Assembly (NCBI GenBank): GCA_036504075.1
Contig: DASXVX010000088.1
Location: 1 to 64,000, forward strand
Source: DASXVX01 sp036504075
GTDB lineage: Bacteria; Bacillota; Sulfobacillia; Symbiobacteriales; Symbiobacteriaceae
DNA length: 64,000 nucleotides
Direction: 5' to 3'
Below, piece after piece: positions 46,706 to 56,215 of this stretch. The notes below the pieces were generated by a model, which ran no database searches, was not told where the DNA came from, and saw nothing but the letters and a program-made list of their open reading frames with translations. Position 1 is the first letter of the stretch. The number at the start of each line of letters is the position of its first letter. Both the position numbers and the translations under genes were made by a program.

Positions 46706-49700
46706 CTAAAAGGAAAAGACCAGTTGGTTCCCCTCCGGCATCCCTTTCAGGCAGCCGTGGTTCTGCAGCAGTTCGATGACCGACTTGTTCAGTCGGGCCC
46801 GGGCCTTCAAGTCGTCGATGGACTGGAACTCGCCCTGCGACCGGGCCTCCACGATGGCGAGGGCGGCGTTGTCGCCCAGGCCGGCCAGGGAGTTGAACGG
46901 GCAAAGCAACGTGCCGTCGGGATTAATGACATAGCGGTTCGCTTCGGACCGGTAGAGCTCGATTTTGGTAAAGCGAATGGACCGCAGGAACGCCTCTTCC
47001 ACCAGTTCGTATTCCGTGAGCGAGTCCTTCTCCTTCGGGCTCGCCTCCCGGCCTTTGGCCTCCACCTCCTGCATATACCGCCGGACCGCCTCCGGCCCTT
47101 TGGTAATCAGTTCGGCATCGACCGAGCCCGCCCGGACGGAGAAGTAGGTCGCGTAGAAGAGCGCCGGATGGTGGACCTTGAACCAGGCGATGCGCAGGCA
47201 GGAGAGCACGTACGCCGCCGCGTGGGCCTTCGGGAACATATACTTGATCGTCTTGCAGGAGCCGATGTACCACTCCGGCACGCCGGCCTTCGTCATGGCC
47301 TCTTCCATGTCCGGGGCCAGGCCCCGGCCCTTGCGGACCGACTCCATGATTTTGAACGAGAGCGCCGGCTCCATGCCCCAGTACATCAGGCGGAGCATGA
47401 TGTCGTCGCGGGTCGGAATGCAGGTCTGCAGCGTGCAGATGCCCTTCTTGATCAGGTCCTGGGCGTTGTTGGTCCAGACGTCGGTCCCGTGGGAGAGGCC
47501 CGAGATGCGGACCAGGTCCGAGAAGTTCTGCGGGCTGGTCTCCATGAGCATCTGGCGGACGAACCGGGTGCCCATTTCCGGCAAAACGATGGTGCCCAGG
47601 TCAAACATGAGCTTGCCTGACTCAATGCCAAGGGCCTCCTGGCCACCCGCACTGAAGAGCCGGAGCACCTGCGGGTCGTCGATGGCGACCGTCCGGATGT
47701 CGTAGTTCTGGTCGCCGGTCTTCGCCCGGTATAGGTCCTGGAGCATCCGCAGCATAGTCGGATCGTCGTGACCGAGAATGTCCAGCTTCATGAGTGCCGA
47801 CTCGAACGCGTGGTAATCGAAGTGGGTCGTCTTGACGCCGGAGTTCCGGTCGTCGGCCGGGAACTGGACCGGCGTGACCTCTTCGATCTCCATGCCCACC
47901 GGACAGACGACCATGCCGCCGGGGTGCTGGCCGGTGGTGCGCTTCACGCCCGCCACGCCGGACGCCAGATAGCCCACGTGGGCCTCCCGGACGTTCACGA
48001 TGTTGTTGTCTTCCAGCCAGCCCTTCACCATGCCGTACGCCGTTTTCTCAGCGATGGTGCCCACGGTGCCGGCCTTGAACACATATTTGTCGCCGCCCAG
48101 CAGCTCTTCGGAGAACTTCTGAATTTTGGTCTGTACATCGCCGGAGAAGTTGAGGTCGATATCCGGCACCTTGTCGCCCTTGAAGCCCAGGAAGGTCTCG
48201 AACGGAATGTCCTGGCCATCGCGGTACATGTCGCCTGCGCCGCACTGCGGGCAGCCCTTGCGGGGCAAGTCATAGCCGGAACCGATGGTGCCGTCGTCAT
48301 GCCACTCCACGTACTTGCACGTCCCGCACACGTAGTGCGGCGGCAGGGCGTTCACTTCGGTAATGTCCATGGCCCACGCGACGAACGAGGAGCCCACGGA
48401 ACCCCGGGAGCCGACCAGGTAGCCCAGGTCGTTGGACTTTTTAACCAGCAGGTGCGAAATGTAGTAGGAAACGGCAAAGCCGTTGCCGATGATCGCTTTC
48501 AGCTCTTTTTCCAGGCGGGCCGATACTTTCTCCGGCAGCGGTTCGCCGTAAACCCGCCTTGCCTTCGCGTACGAGAGTTCGCGGGTCTTCTCGTTGGAAC
48601 CCTCCAGCACCGGCGGATAGAGTTGGTCCGGCACCGGCTTCACGTTGTCGATACTATCCGCGATGGCGTTGGTGTTGGTGACCACCACCTCCAGCGCCGC
48701 CTCGGGTCCGAGATACTTGAATTCGGCCAGCATTTCGCCGGTGGTGCGGAAGTAGAACGGGGCGTCGTACTCGTCGCGGAAGCCAATGCCGCCCTTTAAG
48801 ATGCGCCGGAAGACCTGCTGGTGCGGCTCCAGGAAGTGGGCATCCCCGACGGCGACCACCGGCTTGCCCATTTTCTTGCCCAGCGCGTAAATCCGCTGGT
48901 TGAGGCCGATCAATTGCTCTTCGGAGTTGACCTGGCCCTGCTCCAGCAAATACCGGATGCAGTCCCGGGGCACGATTTCGAGGTAGTCGTACCACTCCAC
49001 CAGCTCTTCCAGCTCTTCTTCCGGCACGCCACGCAGCAGCGCATCGTAGAGGTGGCCGCCATAGGTGGCCGAGCCGATCAGGAGCCCGTCCCGGAGCTTC
49101 TCCAGTTCCGTTTTAGGCAGGCGGGGCGTCCGGTTGAAGAATTCGATATGGCTTTTGGAGATCAGCTTGTAGAGGTTCTTCACGCCGTGCTGCTTCTGCA
49201 CGAGGCAGGTCACGTGGTATGGCTTCATTTGCTCCACGTTCATGCCTTTCACCAGCGTGTTCAGGTCTTCCACCGTCGTCAGACCCGAAGACTTCGCCAG
49301 GAGCTTGTCCAGCAACATGGCCGCCGTCCGGGCGTCGGCGTCGGCCCGGTGGTGGTTGTCCAGCTGGATTTGCAGCTCTTTGGTCAAGGCGGCGAGGTTA
49401 TGCGCCTTCAGGTGCGGCAGCAGGGAGCGGCCCATGACCAGCGTGTCCAGCACCGGGTTGGTGAACTCTTCGCCCAGGTGCTTTTTCCGGTGGTATCGGA
49501 GGAACGAGTAATCGAACTGGGCGTTGTGGGCCACGATGATGGCGTCGCCGATGAAGCGGAAGAACTCCGGCAGGACCTCTTCCGGCGTGGGGGCGTTCGC
49601 CACCATATCCGGGGTAATGTGGGTCAGCTCCTGCACGACCAGCGGGATCGGCTTCGACGGCCGGATGAACCGCTGGAACGATTCGCCGATCTTCCCGTTC

Positions 49701-51139
49701 CGGTACCGAACTGCGCCCACTTCGATAATGTCGTCGCCGATCGGCGAAAAGCCGGTCGTCTCAATGTCCAGCACCACGAAGTCCGCCTCGGCGAGCGGTA
49801 CGCCCTGCGGCGGCCGCTGGATGATGACCGCGCCGTCATCCACCATGTAGAATTCGCAGCCGTAGAGGAGCTTGAAGTCCGCGGGGGCCTTCACGTGGGA
49901 GGCAGCCGGAAACGCCTGGACGACCCCGTGGTCCATCACCGCCACGCCCCGGTGGCCCCAGGCGATCGCCCGCTTCACCAGCTGTTCAGGATCGATCATG
50001 CCGTCCATGGCGGACATGAGCGTGTGGGCGTGCAGTTCAATCCGCTTGAGCCCTTCGTAGCTGTCCTTGCGGGCGGGGCGGCTGCCGAGGTTGATGTCGT
50101 CGGCCATGAGGACGAGTTCGTTCTGGAACTTGTCCATCTGGACATTGCCCCGGACTCTCACCCAGGCGCCGTTCTTCAACCGGTCCATGATCTCCGGGTC
50201 TTTCTTGGGATCCCGAAAGACTTTGACTGGCAGCGTGTCGCCCAGGTCACCCACCTTGTTGAGGCGCAGGAGGTCGCAGACGGAGAACGAGATCATCTGC
50301 TTGCCGGTCTTGGTGTCCCGGCTGTCCACCCCCACCACTTCGCCCTCAATGACCACCCGGTTCTCCTCTTCGGTGACGGAGTTGATCTCCCGGACCGGCA
50401 CCTCCGACTGGATCACGCGGCCTTTCAGCACGCCGTCGGCCGGCATCTCGGCGGACGCGGCGCCTTCTTTCTTGCCGAAGGCGGACTGCCGCTGCATCCA
50501 CTGGTCGAAATACGCGGCGATAACCTCCGGCTCGGAACCCGCCGGCTCAGGCGGCAGGGGCACCGCTTCGGAGGGCAGTTCGGCAAAGGGGTCTTCCGGC
50601 GCCACCGGGGCGACTTTTTCCAGCTTGGGCGGCTTCGGTTTCGCCGCTAACCGGACGGTGACCTCCAGGCCGGTCTCCTGCTGGATGAGCGCCTGCAGCA
50701 GGTCGGCCCCGCCGGATGACTGAATGACGCCCACCATGGCCTCGGTGGGCATTTCGATGGACAGCAGGCCGCCTTCGAGCTTCCAGGCCGCCTTGTCCAT
50801 GATGCCGTTCAGCCGCGGCAACGTGTCCCGTGCTTGCTGCAGCACGTCAAGCCAGGCTTCCTCCAGCACGGTGGCTGGATTCTCAGCCCGGTCCGCCACC
50901 TGCGGCATCACCCGAACTCTGACCGGCAGGCCGTCGAAGCAGGCCCGGGCGACCGCAGCGCCGAGCACTTCCCGATGGGCCAACGCCAGCCGACTTTTCA
51001 CTTCAAGGTAGAGAATAACCTCCTGGGCGCGCTGACGGACCTCCACCCGCAACAGTTGGGCCTCATCCAGCACCAGCTGGACGTCGGCGGGCAGGGAGGT
51101 CCGGTCGATGAGCGCAAGCCAGTCTGCTTGTGGCGACAT
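46706..51139 (-). CDS. polC: DNA polymerase III PolC-type alpha subunit
   Basis: 1477-residue replicative polymerase of Gram-positive type. N-terminal domain (1-235), OB fold (about 236-350: VVIEGEVVGVDSRDTKTGK), PHP domain with H370/H372 in RIELHAHTLMSAMDG, then 3'-5' exonuclease inserted at about 455-620 (VVLDIETTGFSPIGDDIIE starts with D458 and E460), polymerase palm (KVPDIDLNFSGDVQ; GQHPGGMVVCP) and C-terminal region. ATG at 51139, preceded by GGGGGAG. The linker 165-205 is Pro/Ala-rich. It synthesises the chromosome. Upstream are two 10-bp direct repeats; downstream lplA. Confidence 0.97.
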   Translation of the reverse strand: MSPQADWLALIDRTSLPADVQLVLDEAQLLRVEVRQRAQEVILYLEVKSRLALAHREVLGAAVARACFDGLPVRVRVMPQVADRAENPATVLEEAWLDVLQQARDTLPRLNGIMDKAAWKLEGGLLSIEMPTEAMVGVIQSSGGADLLQALIQQETGLEVTVRLAAKPKPPKLEKVAPVAPEDPFAELPSEAVPLPPEPAGSEPEVIAAYFDQWMQRQSAFGKKEGAASAEMPADGVLKGRVIQSEVPVREINSVTEEENRVVIEGEVVGVDSRDTKTGKQMISFSVCDLLRLNKVGDLGDTLPVKVFRDPKKDPEIMDRLKNGAWVRVRGNVQMDKFQNELVLMADDINLGSRPARKDSYEGLKRIELHAHTLMSAMDGMIDPEQLVKRAIAWGHRGVAVMDHGVVQAFPAASHVKAPADFKLLYGCEFYMVDDGAVIIQRPPQGVPLAEADFVVLDIETTGFSPIGDDIIEVGAVRYRNGKIGESFQRFIRPSKPIPLVVQELTHITPDMVANAPTPEEVLPEFFRFIGDAIIVAHNAQFDYSFLRYHRKKHLGEEFTNPVLDTLVMGRSLLPHLKAHNLAALTKELQIQLDNHHRADADARTAAMLLDKLLAKSSGLTTVEDLNTLVKGMNVEQMKPYHVTCLVQKQHGVKNLYKLISKSHIEFFNRTPRLPKTELEKLRDGLLIGSATYGGHLYDALLRGVPEEELEELVEWYDYLEIVPRDCIRYLLEQGQVNSEEQLIGLNQRIYALGKKMGKPVVAVGDAHFLEPHQQVFRRILKGGIGFRDEYDAPFYFRTTGEMLAEFKYLGPEAALEVVVTNTNAIADSIDNVKPVPDQLYPPVLEGSNEKTRELSYAKARRVYGEPLPEKVSARLEKELKAIIGNGFAVSYYISHLLVKKSNDLGYLVGSRGSVGSSFVAWAMDITEVNALPPHYVCGTCKYVEWHDDGTIGSGYDLPRKGCPQCGAGDMYRDGQDIPFETFLGFKGDKVPDIDLNFSGDVQTKIQKFSEELLGGDKYVFKAGTVGTIAEKTAYGMVKGWLEDNNIVNVREAHVGYLASGVAGVKRTTGQHPGGMVVCPVGMEIEEVTPVQFPADDRNSGVKTTHFDYHAFESALMKLDILGHDDPTMLRMLQDLYRAKTGDQNYDIRTVAIDDPQVLRLFSAGGQEALGIESGKLMFDLGTIVLPEMGTRFVRQMLMETSPQNFSDLVRISGLSHGTDVWTNNAQDLIKKGICTLQTCIPTRDDIMLRLMYWGMEPALSFKIMESVRKGRGLAPDMEEAMTKAGVPEWYIGSCKTIKYMFPKAHAAAYVLSCLRIAWFKVHHPALFYATYFSVRAGSVDAELITKGPEAVRRYMQEVEAKGREASPKEKDSLTEYELVEEAFLRSIRFTKIELYRSEANRYVINPDGTLLCPFNSLAGLGDNAALAIVEARSQGEFQSIDDLKARARLNKSVIELLQNHGCLKGMPEGNQLVFSF

Positions 51140-51177
51140 GATCAGGCTCCCCCATGCTATGTTGATGCCCCGAGCGT

Positions 51178-51204
51178 CGATCACCGGCCAACGCCGATCA
51201 CCGG
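51178..51204. repeat. Two 10-bp direct repeats before polC
   Basis: CGATCACCGG occurs at 51178-51187 and again at 51195-51204, a spacing of 17 bases. They lie between the mgtC terminator and the polC ribosome-binding site, where a regulator could bind. They may also be chance. Confidence 0.5.
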
Positions 51205-51216
51205 CGGGAAAGATAC

Positions 51217-51242
51217 GGGCGCCCGGCATGTTCGGGCGCCCG
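51217..51242 (-). terminator. Terminator of the glycosyltransferase-mgtC operon
   Basis: A 10-bp perfect stem (51217-51226 with 51233-51242) follows the mgtC-family gene and has the minus-strand tail TATCTTTCCC. Confidence 0.75.
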
Positions 51243-51258
51243 CGTCGGGGTTCGAGAT

Positions 51259-51975
51259 TTACTCTTCTTCAGTGACGGAGGCAACACCTTCAGTCGACAT
51301 CAAATCACCGATCAATCCAGTCGTCTCCGGGACCCTGCCCGATAATCTCAGGTTAAAGGAGATTTCCACCATGCCGGCGACCGGGCCGGTCCGCATGCTG
51401 ACGCTGCGGATATTGGCGCCCCACTTCCCGCAAACGGTCGCCAGCGCCCCGAGGCGCCCGGGCGAGTCCGCGACGTGCACAATGAGCGTCCGCTGGCTGC
51501 CGCGGCTGATGTACCGCCGCTCCACTTCGGAGAGCGTCTTCAGCGTCAGCACCACCAGTACCGTGCTCACGACCGATTCCATGTACATGCGCGAACCAAC
51601 GGCAAGGCCCACGCCGGCCACCACCCAGAGGGAGGCCGCCGTCGTAAGCCCGCGAATGTTAATGCCTTCGCGCATAATCGTCCCGGCGCCCAGGAAGCCG
51701 ATGCCGCTGACCACCTGGGCGGCAATCCGGCCGGGATCGCCGTTCCCGTGTGCGCCGAAGCCCGTCAGGGCGTACATGGTCAGAGAGACCTGCATGATCA
51801 GCGCCGACCCGACGGTGACGAGGACGTGCGTCCGTAGTCCGGCAGGATGGTTGCCATGTTCGCGTTCAAGACCCACCACACCGCCGCAAACGGCTGCCAT
51901 CGCCAGCGGCACAAAGGTGTTCCAGAGTTCGCGGAGGAAGGACTGCACCATATCAGACGCCAGCCACTCGACCAA
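51259..51975 (-). CDS. MgtC/SapB family membrane protein with ACT-like domain
   Basis: 238 residues. N-terminal MgtC domain with several helices and signatures GGVVGLEREHGNHPAGLRTH, SGIGFLGAGTIMREG and GLTTAASLWVVAGVGLAVG; C-terminal soluble domain about 165-238 (LIVHVADSPGRLGALATVCG) of ACT type. MgtC proteins affect magnesium homeostasis or ATP synthase in other bacteria. The TTG at 51975 is six bases after the glycosyltransferase stop, so the genes are cotranscribed. No M-box riboswitch is recognised upstream. Confidence 0.92.
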   Translation of the reverse strand: MVEWLASDMVQSFLRELWNTFVPLAMAAVCGGVVGLEREHGNHPAGLRTHVLVTVGSALIMQVSLTMYALTGFGAHGNGDPGRIAAQVVSGIGFLGAGTIMREGINIRGLTTAASLWVVAGVGLAVGSRMYMESVVSTVLVVLTLKTLSEVERRYISRGSQRTLIVHVADSPGRLGALATVCGKWGANIRSVSMRTGPVAGMVEISFNLRLSGRVPETTGLIGDLMSTEGVASVTEEE

Positions 51976-51981
51976 TAAACA

Positions 51982-52623
51982 TTACCCTTTCTGCGCGTAT
52001 TTCAAGATCTCGTAGTACATCTTCATTCGGGCAGCAACGCCTTTAACCAGCCCGAGTTTCTCTTCCTTCATCCGGTGACTCATCTCGCACAGCGGGACTT
52101 CAACCACTTTGTAGCCGTGCTCCTTGACATGACGGGTCAGGGCGACTTCAATACCGAAGCGGAGCATGTCCGCATCGGGGTCCTGTTTGAACATGGCAGC
52201 GACAATATCCCGACGGACGGCTCGCTGGCCGGACAAGTATGGCGAGATCAGTTGTGCCAGGTCCGTCGCCACCCGGCCTTCGTCGAAAACGCCGACGCTC
52301 ATGTCCGCCTCGCCGGCGATGACCGGTTGTAACAGTGCGTTGACGTGGGTAGGTGCAAGTCCGATCAGGTCGGCATCCAGGAAGAGGAGCACGGGCGCCT
52401 GGGTAGCGGCAAAACCGGTCTTCATCGCGCCCGCCTTGCCCTGGTTCTCCCGGTGCTCAAGCACACGGGCACCCGCCTCCCTGGCAACTTCAGCCGTCCG
52501 GTCCTGAGATCCGTCGCTGACCACCAGAATCTCATCGACCTGGCTCACAAGGCGCAGCGTGGAGATCACGTCGCCTATGGTCGTTTCTTCGTTAAAAGCA
52601 GGAACCACCGCGGCAACTTTCAT
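51982..52623 (-). CDS. Glycosyltransferase family 2 (dolichol-phosphate mannosyltransferase-like)
   Basis: 213 residues, GT-A fold. VAAVVPAFNEETTIGDVIST at the start, VVSDGSQDRTAEVARE, NQGKAGAMKTGFA and LFLDADLIGL with the metal-binding DxD; ISPYLSGQRAVRRD is typical of the glucosyl-3-phosphoglycerate synthase/polyprenyl-phosphate glycosyltransferase groups. No transmembrane helices. ATG at 52623 with AGGTTCCCG. Acceptor unknown. Confidence 0.9.
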   Translation of the reverse strand: MKVAAVVPAFNEETTIGDVISTLRLVSQVDEILVVSDGSQDRTAEVAREAGARVLEHRENQGKAGAMKTGFAATQAPVLLFLDADLIGLAPTHVNALLQPVIAGEADMSVGVFDEGRVATDLAQLISPYLSGQRAVRRDIVAAMFKQDPDADMLRFGIEVALTRHVKEHGYKVVEVPLCEMSHRMKEEKLGLVKGVAARMKMYYEILKYAQKG

Positions 52624-52885
52624 CGGGAACCTACCTCCGTTCCGGCCAATACAGCCGGACGTTTGCATCTCTCAGCCCGGACGCTCCGCCTTACTCTATT
52701 CCTTGTCCCAAAGGAATTTTCCTCCTCCACGACAGGTTGAACTCCGATCCTGACCGATTATCTTCCGGTGTATTCTGTCTATTGCGAACTGGATAAAACG
52801 GCCCGGCGCCTACCCAGACCAGGGGTAGCATGCCCAGAGGGGCGGCCAAACATGGCCAGTTCGGCTGTCGAAAGGTTAGACGAAC
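52624..52885. other. Intergenic stretch upstream of the glycosyltransferase
   Basis: About 260 bases before the terminator of the FtsX-type gene. It must contain the promoter for the glycosyltransferase-mgtC unit; a GATAAT lies in it but without a convincing -35. I see no riboswitch, tRNA or gene-sized ORF. Confidence 0.5.
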
Positions 52886-52912
52886 AAAAGAGGCAGGCTA
52901 CTTCAGCCTGCC
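52886..52912 (-). terminator. Terminator of the PadR-ABC-FtsX operon
   Basis: An 8-bp stem (52892-52899 with 52905-52912) is followed on the minus strand by TCTTTTG, 26 bases past the permease stop. Confidence 0.82.
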
Positions 52913-52937
52913 GCTCAGATTTGCGAAAAGGTCGGGG

Positions 52938-55505
52938 CTATTCGTACCGGAGGGCGTCCACCACATCGAGCCGAGCCGCCCACCGGGCCGGCAGAAGCCC
53001 GACCAGCGGGGCCAGCAGCAGCGCCACCAACAGCCCGGAGCCAACGGCGCCCCACCCCATGACCGGGTGAACGGAAGAGCCGTTAATGAACTCCATGGAA
53101 GAGGTCATGACCCAGTGGATGGCCACGCCGATCGGCATGCCGAAAATGGCGCCCACCACGCCGGTGCTAAAGGCCTCGCCCAGCACCACCCGGATGACCT
53201 CGCCGCGCGTGGTGCCCACGGCCCGCATGACGCCGATCTCCCGCCGCCGCTCCAGGATCGAGGCGAAGAGCGTGTTGGCGATGGCGAGTCCCGAGACGAG
53301 AATCGAGATCCAGATCAGCCCGTCCATCAGTTTGTAGAAGCCTTCGTACTGGGCCCGGAGTTCCGCCCAGAACTCCCGGTTGCGCCGGACCGTCAGGTGC
53401 ATGGCGTCGCCCCAGCGGTCTAAAATCGCCTTGCGCACGATCGCCGGATCGGCGCCCTGCTGCAACAGGACCGCGATGTTGGACGCCGTCTGGTCGTTCC
53501 AATGGCGGGCATAGTCCTGCCAATCGATCTGGACGGTGCCGCCGTAAGGTGTCACGTCTGTCATGATCCCGACGACCTTCAGCCGCAGGTCGCCGTCCGG
53601 GGCCGGGAGTGTCAGATCGTCGCCAAGGCCCACGTGCAGGCGTCGGGCCACGGCCGGTGTGATCAGCGCACCGCCCCCCTGCTCCATGGCGTCGGCCGCC
53701 GCAGTCCACGTCCCCGCCTCCATGGGCGCCTCGGAGTACTGGCGGAGCAACCGGTGGTCGAACGCCTGCAGAAACGCAGGGTCGCCATCGGCGAGCATCG
53801 CCCGGGTCATCTTCTGCGGACTGACCAGCCGCACGCCGGGCACGGCCGCAAGGTCCCGAGCCAAGGCGGGGTCGATCTCCACCTGGGCGCCAAGCCCCGC
53901 GTACGAAGTGGAGATGTTCAGATCCCACCCAACCGCCTTGTTGTACCAGTTGTCGAAGCTGGCGACCTGCGACGCCTTGACGCCGCCCATGGCCACCATC
54001 CAGGCGAGGCTGACCATGAGCGCACAGACGGTGGCCGCCGTCCGGCGGGGGTTGCGGACCAGGTTGTCCGCCGCGAGCCGGCCGGTGACGCCGAGGACCC
54101 GGGCGAGCAAAGGCCGGAGCAGCCAGCGGTCCACCAGCGGCAGCAGCACCGGCAGCAGAATCACCACGCCCAGGAGCATCAGCGCCATAGCAACGCCCCA
54201 CGCCCGCAACATCAGCGCCGAGAGCATCCCCTGCTCGGGCCAGGTCAGGTACGTGAAGGCCACGCCGCCCGCCAGCAGCAGGAGACCGGCGGCGGCCCGC
54301 AGCACGACGTGCCGCTCCCGGGCCGTGTCGCCCTGCCCGTCCGGGCGCATCGCCTCCACCGGGCTGACCCGCACCGTCTCCCGGGCCGGGCCGGCGGCGG
54401 CGAAGAGGGCGGTGCCCACGCCCACGATCAGCGCCAGGGCGGTTGTGACGCCGTCCAGCGTCACCTGGGCCTTCTGCAGCCCATAAGCCACCAGGACCTG
54501 GCCGGTCAGTTGCCGGGCCATGGCGCCGGCCAACCCGTACCCCCAGAACAGGCCGAGCACCGAGCCGAACAGCCCCAGGATCCCGGCCTCGCTCAACACC
54601 AGGGAGAGCACTTCCCGGCGCCGCAGCCCCAGCGCCCGCAGAATCGAAAGGTCCCGGCGCCGCTCCGCGACGCCCATGGCCACGTTGGTGTAAATGATAA
54701 ACGCGCCGGCGAAGAGCGAAATGGAGCCCGCCATGGTCAGCACGAACTTGACGGAATCCAGGACTTTCTGCATATCCCGGGAGCGCTCCACCGGCGTGCC
54801 GACCCGGACCCGGCTGCCCAGCGCTTCGGTGAGGCGCTCCCGGGCAGCGGCGATGTCGCTCCCTTTCGCCACGATCACGTCGATGAGGTCCAGCTTGCCG
54901 ACCTTGCCGAAGATCTCCTGGGCCGTGCGCAAGGGCAGGATGCCGAACGGCCCCAGGGCGCCCCGGACGGTGCCGCCGGCGTCGAAGATCCCCACCACCG
55001 TAAACTCCTGCAGCCCGGTGGTCGTCAAGATCGAATAGGTCTGCCCGACCCCGATGCCGAGGGCCTGGGCCAGGTCGCTGGAAATGGCGGTCTCCCGACC
55101 GTCGGTTCGCCGGGGCAGCCGGCCGTCTTTGAGCTTGTAGCTGCGGACCTGGGTGTCCAGGGCCGGGTCGACGCCGTAAAACGTCGCGCCGCTCTTGCGC
55201 TCGCCCGCCACCACCGGTGCGCCGGATGTGACCGCCGGCACCGCGGCGCCGACCTCCCGGACCGTTTGGACGTCGGCCAGCACCTGCTCAGGGAAGCCGC
55301 TGCCCGAGGCGGCGGAGACCTGCAGGTCGGCCCGGCCGGCCGCTGCGGAGAGCAGGCTCTCGTAGCTGGCCAGAATGGCGCTGTTGGTCAGCATGACCGC
55401 CGAGACCATGGTGACGCCCAGGGCGATGCCGAGCAATGTCATCAGCGAGCGGCCTTTCTTGCCCAGCAGGTAGCGCCGGGCGAACTTCGCGTAAAGAGCC
55501 GTCAT
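52938..55505 (-). CDS. FtsX/MacB-type ABC transporter permease
   Basis: 855 residues with the typical large-permease layout: N-terminal helix (LMTLLGIALGVTMVSAVML), MacB-like periplasmic domain, FtsX domain with three helices around 250-400 (SLFAGAFIIYTNVAMGVAERRRDL), a second half beginning about 440 with another helix and extracytoplasmic region, and a C-terminal FtsX domain (GLAIANTLFASILERRREIGVMR). Such exporters act on antibiotics, lipids or lipoproteins. The ATG overlaps the ATPase stop as ATGA. Confidence 0.95.
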   Translation of the reverse strand: MTALYAKFARRYLLGKKGRSLMTLLGIALGVTMVSAVMLTNSAILASYESLLSAAAGRADLQVSAASGSGFPEQVLADVQTVREVGAAVPAVTSGAPVVAGERKSGATFYGVDPALDTQVRSYKLKDGRLPRRTDGRETAISSDLAQALGIGVGQTYSILTTTGLQEFTVVGIFDAGGTVRGALGPFGILPLRTAQEIFGKVGKLDLIDVIVAKGSDIAAARERLTEALGSRVRVGTPVERSRDMQKVLDSVKFVLTMAGSISLFAGAFIIYTNVAMGVAERRRDLSILRALGLRRREVLSLVLSEAGILGLFGSVLGLFWGYGLAGAMARQLTGQVLVAYGLQKAQVTLDGVTTALALIVGVGTALFAAAGPARETVRVSPVEAMRPDGQGDTARERHVVLRAAAGLLLLAGGVAFTYLTWPEQGMLSALMLRAWGVAMALMLLGVVILLPVLLPLVDRWLLRPLLARVLGVTGRLAADNLVRNPRRTAATVCALMVSLAWMVAMGGVKASQVASFDNWYNKAVGWDLNISTSYAGLGAQVEIDPALARDLAAVPGVRLVSPQKMTRAMLADGDPAFLQAFDHRLLRQYSEAPMEAGTWTAAADAMEQGGGALITPAVARRLHVGLGDDLTLPAPDGDLRLKVVGIMTDVTPYGGTVQIDWQDYARHWNDQTASNIAVLLQQGADPAIVRKAILDRWGDAMHLTVRRNREFWAELRAQYEGFYKLMDGLIWISILVSGLAIANTLFASILERRREIGVMRAVGTTRGEVIRVVLGEAFSTGVVGAIFGMPIGVAIHWVMTSSMEFINGSSVHPVMGWGAVGSGLLVALLLAPLVGLLPARWAARLDVVDALRYE

Positions 55506-56215
55506 GCTGCGCTCCCTCCCGTTCGCTCATCCATGGTGATCCGGCCGTCCCGCATGGTGATCAATCGGTCCCCGTAGGCGGCCGCTTTTGCGTCGTGGGT
55601 CACCATGAGAATCGTCTTGCCGCGCCCTGTCTGCATCTCCTTGAGCAGCAGCAGAATCTCCTCGCCGGAGACCGAATCCAGGTTGCCGGTGGGCTCGTCG
55701 GCGAAGAGCAGCGGCGGGTCGTTCACCAGCGCCCGGGCGATCGCCACCCGCTGCATCTGCCCGCCGGAGAGTTCGTCGGGCTTGTGACCGGCCCGGGAGG
55801 CGAGCCCGATCGTCGCCAACAGGTGCCGGGCCCGGGCCTCCGCCTCCTGCGTTTTCACCCGGGCGAGCAGCAGCGGCAGCGCCACGTTCTCCAGGGCCGT
55901 CAGGGTCGGCAGCAGGTTGAAGAATTGAAACACGAAGCCGATCTGGTCCCGCCGGACCAGCGTCAGCTGGTCGTCCGTCAGGCGGGTCAGGTCGCGCCCC
56001 AGCAGCGTCACCGTGCCCGCGGTCGGCTGCTGGAGGCCGCTGATCAGGTGCAGCAGCGTGGATTTGCCCGAACCGGACTTGCCCATAATGGCGACGAATT
56101 CGCCCCGGCCAATGGTCAGGTCCACCCCGTCCACCGCCCGGACGACGGTATCACCCCGCCGGAACTCTTTGACCACGTGGGAAAGCCCGACGACCGCCTT
56201 CACGTCTTCACTCAC
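55502..56215 (-). CDS. ABC transporter ATP-binding protein (LolD/MacB type)
   Basis: 237 residues: Walker A IMGKSGSGKSTLLHLISGL, Q-loop FVFQFFNLLPTLTALENV, signature LSGGQMQRVAIARALV, Walker B LLFADEPTGNLDSVSGEEIL and MVTHDAKAAAYGD. The wording of Walker B and the Q-loop is typical of the LolD/MacB family that pairs with FtsX-type permeases. The GTG at 56215 overlaps the PadR gene by eight bases. Confidence 0.96.
   Translation of the reverse strand: MSEDVKAVVGLSHVVKEFRRGDTVVRAVDGVDLTIGRGEFVAIMGKSGSGKSTLLHLISGLQQPTAGTVTLLGRDLTRLTDDQLTLVRRDQIGFVFQFFNLLPTLTALENVALPLLLARVKTQEAEARARHLLATIGLASRAGHKPDELSGGQMQRVAIARALVNDPPLLFADEPTGNLDSVSGEEILLLLKEMQTGRGKTILMVTHDAKAAAYGDRLITMRDGRITMDERTGGSAA

Noticed and set aside
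52624..52890. Possible magnesium M-box riboswitch before the glycosyltransferase-mgtC operon
   Set aside because: None of the conserved M-box segments could be recognised; only an ordinary intergenic spacer is visible.
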